DNA of 64,000 nucleotides from Candidatus Thermoflexus tengchongensis (GCA_016842085.1 JAEVEX010000061.1:1-64000), one strand, 5' to 3'. Numbered from the stretch's first letter, positions 1 through 8,346 are shown. Numbers and translations are program-made. Notes: a model not told the origin generated them from the letters alone.

Positions 1-337
1 TCAGAACGCGGGGTTGCAACCCCAGCGCCCGAATGCCTTCCAGCAAATTCAGAGTGCCCCGCACGTTGGTCTCGAAGGTCCCCCAGGGATCCCTCCAGGA
101 TTCCGCCACATCGGACTGGGCGGCCAGATGGATGATGCCTTCCGGTTGCACAAGGGCAAGCCCCTGACGGACCGCCTCCGGATCCCGGAGGTCTACCTGG
201 ACAAGCCGCAAGCGCTCCGGAAGCGGAGTCGCGGGCCGCCGGGCCCATCCCCAGAGCTCCCAGTCGGTTTCCTGATCCAGGATGGAGGCGAGATGACGAC
301 CGACGAAGCCGCCCACGCCGGTGATGAGCACCCGCAA
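1..337 (-). CDS. NAD-dependent sugar-nucleotide epimerase/dehydratase (5' part only)
   Basis: Extended short-chain dehydrogenase of the NAD(P)-dependent epimerase or GDP-mannose 4,6-dehydratase type, acting in cytoplasmic nucleotide-sugar metabolism. The reverse-strand frame opens with LRVLITGVGGFVGRHLA, a Rossmann GxxGxxG dinucleotide-binding motif, and continues with IIHLAAQSDV, the segment near the NAD-binding strand of this family. The start is TTG at 337-335 with GGAG about 10 nt upstream. The gene runs off the left window edge, so the catalytic YxxxK is not seen and the substrate cannot be assigned. It diverges from the GH130/GT4 pair, which fits a glycan-related neighbourhood. Confidence 0.85.
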   Translation of the reverse strand, partial: MRVLITGVGGFVGRHLASILDQETDWELWGWARRPATPLPERLRLVQVDLRDPEAVRQGLALVQPEGIIHLAAQSDVAESWRDPWGTFETNVRGTLNLLEGIRALGLQPRVL

Positions 338-742
338 AGGTGATCGCTCCTTTTCCAGAATCGGATCAGGCGCGCAGCTTCGAATTATACCGTAACGCCT
401 CGTCGCAAACCCAGCATCCAGTTGTGCTGGATGGATCCTCTTACAGGCCGCTCCCTCGGCCTGCGGCACCCTGAAGGAAAGCCATAGCGGGCCTATCCGG
501 TCGCCGGACCCCAGGTGAAGAGGGGCATTCTAATCTTCTTCTGATGGAAGGTTGCTATTTTATGAACCGGGGTCTGGACAGAGCCGGACTTGCGCCGTTC
601 AGATCCTATCCGGGAGGCCGAATGGTCTCCGGGAAGGGAAATATGCGCTGGGGCCGGGCGGGACGCCCTCGCGCCTCGCCCGGCTTTATTCCCCAACGTC
701 CGATGTGCTGACATCGCCACATCCTCCAGGAGTTGAGCTGCC
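338..742. other. Intergenic region between divergent genes, with hairpins
   Basis: I see no gene here. A hairpin at 415-433 has a 7-bp stem (CATCCAG/CTGGATG) and a 5-nt loop. A second at 653-684 pairs GCCGGGCG with CGCCCGGC across a 16-nt loop and is followed by TTTATT, resembling a weak terminator or attenuator in the leader of the GH130 gene. An AT-rich patch at 550-563 could hold the rightward promoter, but no convincing -35 is present. Confidence 0.5.
384..412 (-). promoter_or_regulatory. Probable promoter of the epimerase gene
   Basis: Reverse-strand TATAAT occupies 389-384. Seventeen bases upstream the -35 position is only GGGTTT, so this is a good -10 with a weak -35. Transcription would begin about 377 and give a leader of about 40 nt ahead of the TTG start. 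Confidence 0.45.
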
Positions 743-1681
743 ATGCCCGAGCTCTTTCACCGGTATCCGGGAAATCCCATCCTGACAGCGGCCGACTGGC
801 CGTATCCGGTGAACGCGGTGTTCAACCCGGGCGCCACACGTTTCAACAACGAGGTCCTCCTGCTGGTCCGCGTGGAGGATTTCCAGGGTCTCTCCCATCT
901 CACCGTCGCTCGTAGCCCGGATGGGCGGAGCAGCTGGCGGGTGAACCCTGAGCCCACCCTGCTCCCGGACCCCCTGCATCATCCCGAGGAATTCTGGGGG
1001 ATCGAGGATCCCCGCATCGTCTTTCTGGAGGAAGAAGGCCTGTATGCGGTGACGTATGTCGCTTACTCCCGGGGCGGGCCGCTGGTCGCCCTGGCGACGA
1101 CCGCGGACTTCCAAACCTTCCATCGGCTGGGACCGATCCTCCCCCCGGAGGATAAGGACGCCAGCCTGTTTCCCCGCCGGTTCAAGGGCCGCTGGGCCAT
1201 GATCCACCGCCCGATGCCCACCGCGCCGGGAGCCCGCCCTAACATCTGGATCTCCTTCTCCCCGGATCTGCGCCACTGGGGGGACCATACGGTGATCATT
1301 GAAGCACGCCCCGGGGGCTGGTGGGATTCCGATCGGGTGGGCCTGGGGCCTCAGCCCATCGAGACGCCGGAGGGCTGGTTAATTCTTTATCACGGCGTGC
1401 GCCAGACCGCATCGGGGCGGATCTATCGCGTGGGCATGGCTCTGCTGGATCTGGAGGACCCTCGAAAGGTGATCCGGCGCAGCGCCGAGTGGGTTTTCGG
1501 CCCCCGCGCTCCTTACGAGCGGATCGGCGACGTGCCCAACGTGACCTTTCCGTGCGGCGCGGTAGTGGATCCACCTTCCGGGGAGCTGCTGATGTATTAC
1601 GGGGCGGCGGATACATGCGTCGCCCTGGCGACAGCCAATCTGCAGGAGTTACTGGATTACTTGAGGCATGCGCCGGTATAG
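743..1681 (+). CDS. GH130 family glycosidase / mannoside phosphorylase
   Basis: Five-bladed beta-propeller enzyme of family GH130, which cleaves beta-mannosides by phosphorolysis or hydrolysis. The 312-residue length is typical. The segment WGIEDPRIVF (about residue 91) carries the conserved EDPR containing the catalytic acid Asp. Later WWDSDRVGLGPQPI, LYHGV and the C-terminal MYYGAADT are family hallmarks. ATG at 743 follows CCAGGAG. The GT4-six-hairpin gene starts 77 nt downstream, so the two are probably co-transcribed, an arrangement seen in other bacteria. Phosphorylase versus hydrolase cannot be decided by eye; it depends on the phosphate-binding basic residues. Confidence 0.85.
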   Translation: MPELFHRYPGNPILTAADWPYPVNAVFNPGATRFNNEVLLLVRVEDFQGLSHLTVARSPDGRSSWRVNPEPTLLPDPLHHPEEFWGIEDPRIVFLEEEGLYAVTYVAYSRGGPLVALATTADFQTFHRLGPILPPEDKDASLFPRRFKGRWAMIHRPMPTAPGARPNIWISFSPDLRHWGDHTVIIEARPGGWWDSDRVGLGPQPIETPEGWLILYHGVRQTASGRIYRVGMALLDLEDPRKVIRRSAEWVFGPRAPYERIGDVPNVTFPCGAVVDPPSGELLMYYGAADTCVALATANLQELLDYLRHAPV

Positions 1682-1758
1682 ACCGGACGACTGGAGTGGG
1701 CGGCTTCGCCTTCTGACCAGACCCTGAGGCGATCCATCTCTCATACAGGAGGTGAGAG

Positions 1759-4062
1759 ATGAACAGGGATCGCATTCGGGTCGCTCTGGTGGGGACTTAT
1801 GTGCCCCGGCAGTGCGGGATCGCCACATTCACGCACGATCTGGCAAAGGCCATTGCCGAGGCCCAGGGAGAGCCGCTGGACCGCTCCAGGAGCGTCCAGA
1901 TCGTTGCCCTCACCAACCCGCCTCACTGCTATGCCTATGGTCCGGAGGTGATCTTCGAGATCCGGGATGAAATCCCGGAAGACTACCGGGCCGCGGCGGA
2001 TTACCTGAACCAGACCCGTGTGGATGTGGTCTGCCTGCAGCACGAGTATGGGATCTTTGGAGGGACGGATGGCGCATATGTGCTGGATCTGGTGGAAGCC
2101 CTGCGCAAACCCCTGGTGGTTACCCTGCACACCGTTCTCTTTGAACCATCGGAGAACCAGCGGCGGATTCTGATCGCCCTCGCCCGCCGGGCGGATCGCG
2201 TGGTGGTGATGACGGAGCGGGCCCGTCAGTTCCTGATGGAGCGCTATGGGGTGCCCGCCGAGCAGATCGAACGGATCGACCATGGGGCCCCCGCTATGCC
2301 TTTTGAGGATCCCGCCCCCTATAAGGCGCGCCTGGGGCTGGAGGGACGGCGGGTGCTGATGACCTTCGGGCTGCTCAGCCCGAATAAGGGGATCGAGACG
2401 GTGATCGAGGCGATGAAGACGCTTGTCCCCCGGCATCCCGATCTCCTGTATCTGATCGTGGGGGCGACCCATCCGGAGGTCCGCCGCCGGTTCGGCGAAT
2501 CCTACCGCCGCTCCCTGGAGGAAGCGATCGCGCGGGCCGGGTTGCAGGATCATATCCGCTTCGTGGATCGCTATCTGGATCGAGAGGAGCTGCTGACGTT
2601 CCTGATGGCGGCGGATATCTACGTTGCGCCCTATCTGGCGCGGGAGCAGATCGTTTCCGGCACCCTGACCTACGCCCTTGCCTGCGGAAAGGCCATCCTC
2701 TCCACGCCCTCGTGGTATGCGGAGGAGATCCTGGGGGATGGGCGGGGCATCCTGGTTCCCTTCCAGGATCCGGAGGCCATGGCCCGGGCGCTGGACTACC
2801 TGCTCTCCCATCCGGAGGAACGCGAGCGGTTGCGCCGGGCCGCCTATGAGCGGGGACGGGAGATGGCGTGGCCGGTCATCGGCCACCGCTACCTGGACCT
2901 GTTCCGGAGGGTCCTGGAACACCCCCGGTCGGTTCATCGCCCGGCCTGGCTTCCCCTCCGCCCATCGAAGTTGCCTGCAATACGCCTGGAGCACCTGCGC
3001 CAGCTCACCGACGATACGGGCCTCCTCCAGCACGCACGGGGGACGATCCCGGACCGACAGTTCGGCTACTGCACCGACGACAACGCCCGCGGGCTGCTGG
3101 TGATCGTGCGGGAATGGACGCGGAGCAGGGATCCTTCCCTCCTTCCATTGATGAAGACATATCTGGCGTTTCTGATCCACGCCTGGAATCCCGAGCGCGG
3201 GCGATTCCGCAACTTCATGGGCTACGACCGGCGATGGCTGGAGGAAGTCGGATCCGAGGATGCGCATGGCCGCGCCCTCTGGGCGCTGGGCGAGGCCATG
3301 GTGTTCGGGCCAGAGGATCTTCAGGCCATCGCCGCTGCGTTGTTCCGGGAGGCCTGGCCAGCCAGCCAGGCATTTCAGCATCCGCGGCCCTGGGCGTATG
3401 CCATTCTGGGAGGCCTGGCCAGTTTAGAGCGGTTTCCGGGCGATCTCCGATTGCGAGAGGGAGTGAAGGAACTGGCCCAGCGTCTGGCGGATCGTTTCCA
3501 GGCTCACGCCCGGCCCGACTGGCGGTGGTGCGATGAGGTGGTCACCTACGATAATGGGATTCTGCCGGCGGCCCTGATCGCTGCCGGGCATCGCCTGCGA
3601 GAGCCGCGATGGGTCACGGGGGGCCTGGACGCCCTGCGATGGCTGGTGGAGATCCAGACCGATCCCCAGGGAGGGCATTTCTCCTGGATCGGAAACCGGG
3701 GATGGTTCCCCCGGGGCGGGTCCAGGGCCCGGTTCGCCCAGCAGCCCCTGGAAGGAGCGGCCATGGCGGAAGCGGCGGCGCGGGCCTGGGAGGCCACCCG
3801 GGATGCGCGCTGGCTGGAAGTCCTGGAACGGTGCGTCGGCTGGTTCCTCGGGTGGAACGACCGGGGATGCGCTCTGGCGGATCCCAAGACCGGCGGATGC
3901 CGGGATGGCCTGGAGCCGCTCGGGCCCAGCATCCACCAGGGCGCGGAATCCACCCTGGCCTGGCTGCTCACGCTCCAGCTGGCCCATCGGCTGCTCCCGT
4001 CCGCTCCCGAGCGGATCCTGTCGGCGCAGGCCCGGTCGCTGTTCTCCCGGGCTCCTGCATGA
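1759..4062 (+). CDS. GT4 glycosyltransferase fused to a six-hairpin (alpha/alpha) domain
   Basis: Cytoplasmic 767-residue fusion. Residues 1 to about 385 are a GT-B fold family 4 transferase: N-terminal VALVGTYVPRQCGIATFTHDLA, acceptor-side HEYGIFGG, the second Rossmann start MTFGLLSPNKGIE and the donor-site segment REQIVSGTLTYALACGK. Residues about 395-760 are helical with GYCTDDNARGLL, MGYDRRW, TYDNGI and GAESTLAWLL, typical of six-hairpin glycosidase-like domains often encoded beside such transferases. ATG follows AGGAGGTGAGAG. The preceding gene is GH130, so the pair probably builds and trims or recycles a mannose-containing saccharide; substrate unknown. Confidence 0.85.
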   Translation: MNRDRIRVALVGTYVPRQCGIATFTHDLAKAIAEAQGEPLDRSRSVQIVALTNPPHCYAYGPEVIFEIRDEIPEDYRAAADYLNQTRVDVVCLQHEYGIFGGTDGAYVLDLVEALRKPLVVTLHTVLFEPSENQRRILIALARRADRVVVMTERARQFLMERYGVPAEQIERIDHGAPAMPFEDPAPYKARLGLEGRRVLMTFGLLSPNKGIETVIEAMKTLVPRHPDLLYLIVGATHPEVRRRFGESYRRSLEEAIARAGLQDHIRFVDRYLDREELLTFLMAADIYVAPYLAREQIVSGTLTYALACGKAILSTPSWYAEEILGDGRGILVPFQDPEAMARALDYLLSHPEERERLRRAAYERGREMAWPVIGHRYLDLFRRVLEHPRSVHRPAWLPLRPSKLPAIRLEHLRQLTDDTGLLQHARGTIPDRQFGYCTDDNARGLLVIVREWTRSRDPSLLPLMKTYLAFLIHAWNPERGRFRNFMGYDRRWLEEVGSEDAHGRALWALGEAMVFGPEDLQAIAAALFREAWPASQAFQHPRPWAYAILGGLASLERFPGDLRLREGVKELAQRLADRFQAHARPDWRWCDEVVTYDNGILPAALIAAGHRLREPRWVTGGLDALRWLVEIQTDPQGGHFSWIGNRGWFPRGGSRARFAQQPLEGAAMAEAAARAWEATRDARWLEVLERCVGWFLGWNDRGCALADPKTGGCRDGLEPLGPSIHQGAESTLAWLLTLQLAHRLLPSAPERILSAQARSLFSRAPA

Positions 4063-4126
4063 CACACAGTGACAGATCGTCACCTGGAATCTGGATCTCT
4101 TTCCCCAAAAAACCCGGGAAGCCCGG

Positions 4127-4155
4127 TTGACGTTTCCTCTTCCTTCCCGTAGAAT
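4127..4155 (+). promoter_or_regulatory. Sigma70-type promoter of the cytochrome c gene
   Basis: TTGACG at 4127-4132, a 17-base spacer and TAGAAT at 4150-4155. Transcription would begin near 4162 and give a leader of about 190 nt before the ATG at 4353. No folded regulatory element was recognised in that leader. Confidence 0.75.
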
Positions 4156-4352
4156 CCGATCAGGTCAGGTCTGGATTCCGAGCTCTATCGAATCGTTTAT
4201 GGCTGGGTCGGAGGCTGGAAGAGCCCGGACCCGCTGCCCAAGCTTGCAGGGAAAGGGAGATCGGGCAGAGCATCCGTGGGGAACGGCGTGCCGCCCCCAA
4301 CCTGAAGAGCCGAATGCTCGATGCGGATTCCCTTATGGCGAGGTGAACGTTC

Positions 4353-5021
4353 ATGCCCGCGCTCTCACCGATTCAGATCACCCTTCTGATCGTCGGCGTC
4401 CTTCTGGCCACGTTGATCCTGGGAGGCCTGCTGGCCATCCTCATGGCCTGGCTGACCCGGGAGGTCCAGGCGGCCTACGGGCAGGCTCCGGCGACGACCG
4501 CGAAAGCGCCAGCGCCCGCGATGCCAGCGGAGACGGCGGCCGCTCCCGCGGCCCCCTCGCAGCGGATCGGCCCCTGGCCGTTTGTGATCAGCGGCCTGGC
4601 CCTGCTGGTCGTGCTGGCGGTCATCTTCTATCCTATGCCCCAACCTCAGACCGCTTCGCCCGAGACATCCTCCGGGGGAAGCCCCGCGTCATCGACCCCG
4701 TCCCCCCAGCCGGTGGCGGCCGCGCTTTCGGGGAACCCGGAGAAGGGCAAGGAACTGTTTCTGGGCACCTGCGCCTCGTGTCACGGGCCGGATGCCAAAG
4801 GATTGCCCGGCCTGGGGAAGGATCTGACCACAAGCGCCTTCGTGAAGCAGCAGACCGATGCCCAGCTGCTGGAGTTCATCAAGAAGGGGCGGCCGGCGAC
4901 GGATCCGGCCAACACCACCGGGGTGGATATGCCGCCGAAGGGCGGCAACCCCGCCCTCACCGATCAGGATCTGGCCGATATCATCGCCTTCATCCGCACG
5001 TTCAACCCGCATCAGCCGTAG
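4353..5021 (+). CDS. Membrane-anchored monohaem cytochrome c
   Basis: Electron carrier with a class I cytochrome c domain at the C terminus: haem motif CASCH at about residues 140-144 and a later Met ligand in the VDMPPKGG segment. Two hydrophobic helices precede it (about residues 7-32 and 73-92), separated by an Ala/Pro-rich linker, with another Ser/Pro-rich linker before the haem domain. The arrangement places the haem domain outside the membrane. The start is chosen from GAGGTG nine bases before ATG. It has its own promoter and sits alone, so its redox partner is not evident. Confidence 0.85.
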   Translation: MPALSPIQITLLIVGVLLATLILGGLLAILMAWLTREVQAAYGQAPATTAKAPAPAMPAETAAAPAAPSQRIGPWPFVISGLALLVVLAVIFYPMPQPQTASPETSSGGSPASSTPSPQPVAAALSGNPEKGKELFLGTCASCHGPDAKGLPGLGKDLTTSAFVKQQTDAQLLEFIKKGRPATDPANTTGVDMPPKGGNPALTDQDLADIIAFIRTFNPHQP

Positions 5022-5045
5022 CGCCTGGCCCGACGAAGGGACCTT

Positions 5046-5233
5046 GGAAGGGGGCTAAAGCCCCTCCCTGCCGGGTTGGTGGTGGTTTGCAGGAGTCATT
5101 TGTAGGAGCCGCTTCAGCGGCGACATAGGGGTCGGGCTTCAGCCCCCTCCTAACCAATTGCAATTGTGACCTGCAGGAGCCGCTTGAGCGGCGGTGCTGG
5201 TTGGGCTGAGGTCGGGGTCTGAAGACCCCCACC
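5046..5233. repeat. Cluster of REP-like palindromic repeats
   Basis: Several short imperfect palindromes fill the gap before the tRNA: 5046-5068 (core GGGGCTAAAGCCCC), 5101-5124 (GGAGCCGCTTCAGCGGC), 5130-5151 (GGGCTTCAGCCC), 5171-5194 (GGAGCCGCTTGAGCGGC) and 5212-5233 (GGGGTCTGAAGACCCC). Each has a short loop of the CTTCAG/CTTGAG or CTAAAG type. One member recurs with 26 identical bases at 43620-43645. Known REP elements of Pseudomonas and Xanthomonas have a similar look; no REP-associated transposase is visible here. Confidence 0.75.
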
Positions 5234-5235
5234 GC

Positions 5236-5264
5236 TTGTCATTGCGATGGAATCCTGCTAAAAT
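5236..5264 (+). promoter_or_regulatory. Promoter of tRNA-Arg
   Basis: TTGTCA at 5236-5241, 17-base spacer, TAAAAT at 5259-5264. Predicted start near 5271, seven bases before the mature tRNA 5' end. Confidence 0.7.
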
Positions 5265-5277
5265 GTAAACAGCGAAC

Positions 5278-5355
5278 GCGCCCGTAGCTCAGCCTGGATA
5301 GAGCGTTGCCCTGCGGAGGCAAAGGTCGCAGGTTCAAATCCTGCCGGGCGCGCCA
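5278..5355 (+). tRNA. tRNA-Arg (anticodon GCG)
   Basis: Complete cloverleaf with encoded CCA: acceptor GCGCCCG (5278-5284) pairs with CGGGCGC (5345-5351), D stem GCTC/GAGC, anticodon stem TTGCC/GGCAA, loop CTGCGGA giving anticodon GCG at 5313-5315, T stem GCAGG/CCTGC with loop TTCAAAT, discriminator G and CCA at 5353-5355. GCG reads CGC and CGU arginine codons. Most bacteria use an ACG (inosine) tRNA for these codons, so G34 is notable. argS begins 77 nt after the CCA end. Confidence 0.95.
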
Positions 5356-5364
5356 TCGAACATC

Positions 5365-5404
5365 GCAGAGGCCGCCGATCGGCGGCCTCTGCTGGTTTTA
5401 TTCC
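5365..5404 (+). terminator. Intrinsic terminator or attenuator between tRNA-Arg and argS
   Basis: Perfect 28-base palindrome at 5365-5392 (GCAGAGGCCGCCGA and its complement) followed by TGGTTTTATT. It would end the tRNA transcript. Because argS starts 28 nt further on with no other obvious promoter, readthrough past it may supply argS mRNA. Confidence 0.75.
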
Positions 5405-5431
5405 CCCGAACTCCGCTCACAGGAATCCACG

Positions 5432-7585
5432 ATGATTTTAGCGGCCTATCGAGAGTGGGCTTCCGAACAGATCCGACAGGCACTGCAGGCCCTGGGCCTT
5501 CCCCAACCCCCAGCCCTGGAGTGGCGGGATCTCCCCTTCGCCTACACCTGGGGTATCGCCACGCCGCTGGCCATGCAACTGGCCGCGCAGGAGAAAAAGA
5601 CCCGCCCCGACCTGGATGTCCCAGCCCGGGCTCAGGAGATCGCTCAGCGCCTCGCGGAGCACCTGGCCAGGGTCCTGGAGGGGGATCCCCGCTTTCAGCG
5701 GGTGGAAGCGGTACGGGGTTATCTGAACCTTTACTTCAATCCCTCTCAGGTCGCCCGGTTCGTCATCGAGACCGTCCTCCGGGAGGGACCCGCGTATGGC
5801 CGGGGTGCTCCCAAAGGCGAACGGGTGATGGTGGAGTTCTCCCAGCCCAACACCCATAAAGCCTTCCACATCGGCCATCTCCGCAACGCGGTCCTGGGGG
5901 ATGCCCTCTCCCGCATCCTGGACTTTGCGGGCTTCGAGGTGATCCGGGCCACTTACCCCGGGGATATCGGGGCCCATGTGATCAAGTGCCTGTGGGGATA
6001 TCTCCGGTTTCATCAGGGGGAGGAGCCCGCGGAGCGGCGGGGCGCCTGGCTGGGCCAGATCTATGCTGAGGCCGAGGCTCGCCTGGAGGAAGCGGATGCC
6101 TACCGCCAGGAGGTGGTTCGATTTTTGCTCGGCGCCTTCCGGGAAGAGGGAACCACCCCATGGGTGCGGGAGTTCCTCCTGAACCGCCTCTCGGAAGCCC
6201 TGGCCGCCCACGCGGCTTCCGGGCCGGTGGGTCAGAAAGACACCGCCGTCCTGATCCGGGCGATGGCTACCGGGGAGCTGCCGGACCTCGACGCCATTGT
6301 GGATAAGGACTGGTTGTGGTCTCTCTGGGAGGCGATGGGCCGATGGCTGGAGGAGCTGGCGGAGAAAGCGCGGGGCCGGCGGGGGAAAGGTGGGGAGGCG
6401 GATCGCCAGGCGGTGGCCTCCCTGCAGGCCCGTTATCGGGCCATCGGCCATCGACCGGAGGAATGGAACTATGAGAAGGAAATCCGGGCGCTCTTCGCCC
6501 GATGGGAGGCGCGGGATCCGGAACTGCTGGAGTTATGGCGACGAACCCGCGAGTGGAGCCTGGAGGAGTTCCGCCGGATCTACGAGGAGCTGGACATCAC
6601 ATTCGACGTCTGGTTCTTTGAAAGCGAGGTGGAAGAGGAAGGCAAGCGCATCGTTGAGGAGCTGATCGCGAAGGGCATCGCCACGGACCTGCGTCCCCAT
6701 GGCCCGGTGGTGGTGGAGATCGATCGCCTCCTGGGCCAGGAGGGAAAGGAAGAATACCGGACCTTAGCGATCCTGCGCAGCGATGGGACCACCCTCTATT
6801 CCACCAAGGATCTGGCTCTGGCCAAGCGGAAATTCGAGCAATATCGGATCGATCGCTCCATCTACGTCGTCGATGTCCGCCAGTCGCTCTATTTCAAGCA
6901 GATCTTCAAAATCCTGGAGCTGTGGGGCTTCCCCCAGGCCAGCAAATGCTACCACCTGGCCTACGAAATGGTCACCCTGCCGGGCGGGAAGATGTCCTCC
7001 CGGGCGGGGACGATCGTGCTTTATGAGGACTTCGCGGCGGAGGCGCGGGAGCGGGCGCGCCGGATCGTGGAGGAAAAGAACCCCGAGCTCCCGCCGGAGC
7101 AGAAGGCGCGCATCGCGGAGGCGGTGGCGAAGGGCGTGATGAAATACAGCATGCTGAGTGTGGACAACAACAAGGTCATCGTCTTCGATTGGGATGCTGC
7201 GCTGAACCTGGAGGGACAGACCGGACCGTATCTGCAATACGCCCACGCGCGGGCCTGTCGCATCCTGGAGAAGGCCGAGACGCCGGTTCGGCTGGAGGGC
7301 GATCATCTCTTTGAAACCCTGGAACCCCAGGAAGTCGCGCTGATCGAAGCCATCGCCACCTTCCCGGATCTGGTCCAGGCGGCCGCGGAGCGTTACAAAC
7401 CGCTCCTGATCGCGAACTATGTTTTCGATCTGGCGAAAGCGTTTAATGAATTCTACCGGGATTGTCCGGTCCTGACGGCGCCTTCCCCGATCCGTGAGGG
7501 TCGGCTGGCCCTGGTCGCCGCGGCCCGTCAGACGATGGCCAACGCCCTGAACCTCCTGGGCATCCCGGCCCCTGAAGTCCTCTAA
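5432..7585 (+). CDS. argS: Arginyl-tRNA synthetase
   Basis: Class I synthetase charging tRNA-Arg with arginine using ATP, cytoplasmic. The N-terminal Add-1-type domain is followed by the HIGH signature HIGHLRN at about residues 145-151 within FSQPNTHKAFHIGHLRNAVL. GGKMSSRAG around residue 517 is the KMSKS-equivalent loop. The C-terminal helical DALR domain includes GPYLQYAHARACRI. ATG at 5432 starts MILAAYREWASEQI; the frame is open further upstream, but those codons run through the tRNA and its terminator. 717 residues, somewhat longer than many bacterial ArgRS. It lies directly downstream of tRNA-Arg, its own substrate. Confidence 0.97.
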   Translation: MILAAYREWASEQIRQALQALGLPQPPALEWRDLPFAYTWGIATPLAMQLAAQEKKTRPDLDVPARAQEIAQRLAEHLARVLEGDPRFQRVEAVRGYLNLYFNPSQVARFVIETVLREGPAYGRGAPKGERVMVEFSQPNTHKAFHIGHLRNAVLGDALSRILDFAGFEVIRATYPGDIGAHVIKCLWGYLRFHQGEEPAERRGAWLGQIYAEAEARLEEADAYRQEVVRFLLGAFREEGTTPWVREFLLNRLSEALAAHAASGPVGQKDTAVLIRAMATGELPDLDAIVDKDWLWSLWEAMGRWLEELAEKARGRRGKGGEADRQAVASLQARYRAIGHRPEEWNYEKEIRALFARWEARDPELLELWRRTREWSLEEFRRIYEELDITFDVWFFESEVEEEGKRIVEELIAKGIATDLRPHGPVVVEIDRLLGQEGKEEYRTLAILRSDGTTLYSTKDLALAKRKFEQYRIDRSIYVVDVRQSLYFKQIFKILELWGFPQASKCYHLAYEMVTLPGGKMSSRAGTIVLYEDFAAEARERARRIVEEKNPELPPEQKARIAEAVAKGVMKYSMLSVDNNKVIVFDWDAALNLEGQTGPYLQYAHARACRILEKAETPVRLEGDHLFETLEPQEVALIEAIATFPDLVQAAAERYKPLLIANYVFDLAKAFNEFYRDCPVLTAPSPIREGRLALVAAARQTMANALNLLGIPAPEVL

Positions 7586-7630
7586 CAAGGAGCCGGGGGA
7601 GATCCCCGAGCCGAAGGAAAAATACCCCCA

Positions 7631-7668
7631 GGGCTGGGCGGGAACCCCGAAGGGCCTCCGCCCAGCCC
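7631..7668 (+). terminator. Probable terminator hairpin after argS
   Basis: An 11-bp perfect stem (GGGCTGGGCGG at 7631-7641, CCGCCCAGCCC at 7658-7668) lies 46 bases after the argS stop. There is no U-tract, so termination strength is uncertain. Confidence 0.45.
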
Positions 7669-7771
7669 CAAAGCTCCATGGACAAACCGGCTGCCTCTCT
7701 GCCCTGCTCTCGCGGACGTTCTCCCCATTGCGTTAAAATACTCTATAGCTGGACTCTGAACCAGAAGCGCT

Positions 7772-7807
7772 GCGCAGCAGGAGGAGTTCACCCCTCCTCC
7801 TTTGCGC
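7772..7807 (+). promoter_or_regulatory. Extended hairpin in the leader of the winged-helix gene
   Basis: AGGAGGAG (7779-7786) pairs with CTCCTCCT (7794-7801) and an outer GCGCA/TGCGC adds five pairs. The strand contains a Shine-Dalgarno-like AGGAGGAG, but the gene start is 130 bases away. An upstream AT-rich TTAAAATACTCTATAG near 7733-7748 could hold the promoter. Apart from these, I see nothing in the 331-base gap 7586-7916. Confidence 0.35.
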
Positions 7808-7916
7808 TGTTCTGCGGTGCGGAGCGGGAAAAGAGATCCGTTCAGGCCGGGGGCGCGCTGGAGGCCCATTCGCCTGACCCCGAAGAGAAGGTGAAGCGCG
7901 CCCCGGGAGGTGAGCG

Positions 7917-8144
7917 ATGGCGGTGACCACGTTCAGCGAGGCGGAGCGCAAGATCCTGGTCTATCTGCGGGATCACCGGGGATATCACAGCCCCTACACC
8001 ATTGCCCGCGATCTGGCGATGAACCCCCGGGATGTCATCCGGATTCTGGAAGACCTTGCCAAGCGGGGTCTCGTGCGCCAGAGCCTGGCGAACCCGGTTT
8101 ACGGCATCACGGATCAGGGGCGGGCTGCCATTGGAGAAAGCTGA
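7917..8144 (+). CDS. Small winged-helix DNA-binding protein
   Basis: 75-residue protein consisting of little more than one winged helix-turn-helix: FSEAERKILVYLRDHR, YTIARDLAMNPRDVIRILEDL (recognition helix) and a wing GLVRQSLANPVYGITDQGR. Resembles PadR/MarR-like or archaeal-type transcription factors. GGGAGGTGA precedes ATG by 4 bases. It has its own leader and ends convergently with rpsT, sharing the terminator at 8276-8326. No target is evident. Confidence 0.75.
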   Translation: MAVTTFSEAERKILVYLRDHRGYHSPYTIARDLAMNPRDVIRILEDLAKRGLVRQSLANPVYGITDQGRAAIGES

Positions 8145-8275
8145 CAGAGCCTCCCCGGATGCCGGTTGGGAGCTTCATGCCGCGAGAGAGGATGGGGTGA
8201 GCCGGCCTTCGCTCCCTCCTCATGAAGGTGGGGCTCATTTGCTGCATGACTGCCCACCGCCTGATCCTCTGAGAA

Positions 8276-8326
8276 ACAAAAAGCGGGGCGGGGATGGCAG
8301 TAAAGCCACCCATCCCCGCCCCGCTT
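8276..8326. terminator. Terminator between convergent winged-helix gene and rpsT
   Basis: A 17-base arm beginning AAGCGGGGCGGGG (8281-8297) pairs with 8310-8326. On the reverse strand it is followed by TTTTTGTTTCTC, giving a classical U-tract for rpsT. It may also stop transcription from the left. Confidence 0.85.
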
Positions 8327-8346
8327 CCCGGAGCTATCCGGATGCT

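Noticed and set aside
14-343. Plus-strand frame at the left edge
   Set aside because: Antisense to the epimerase, whose Rossmann motif is clear on the reverse strand.
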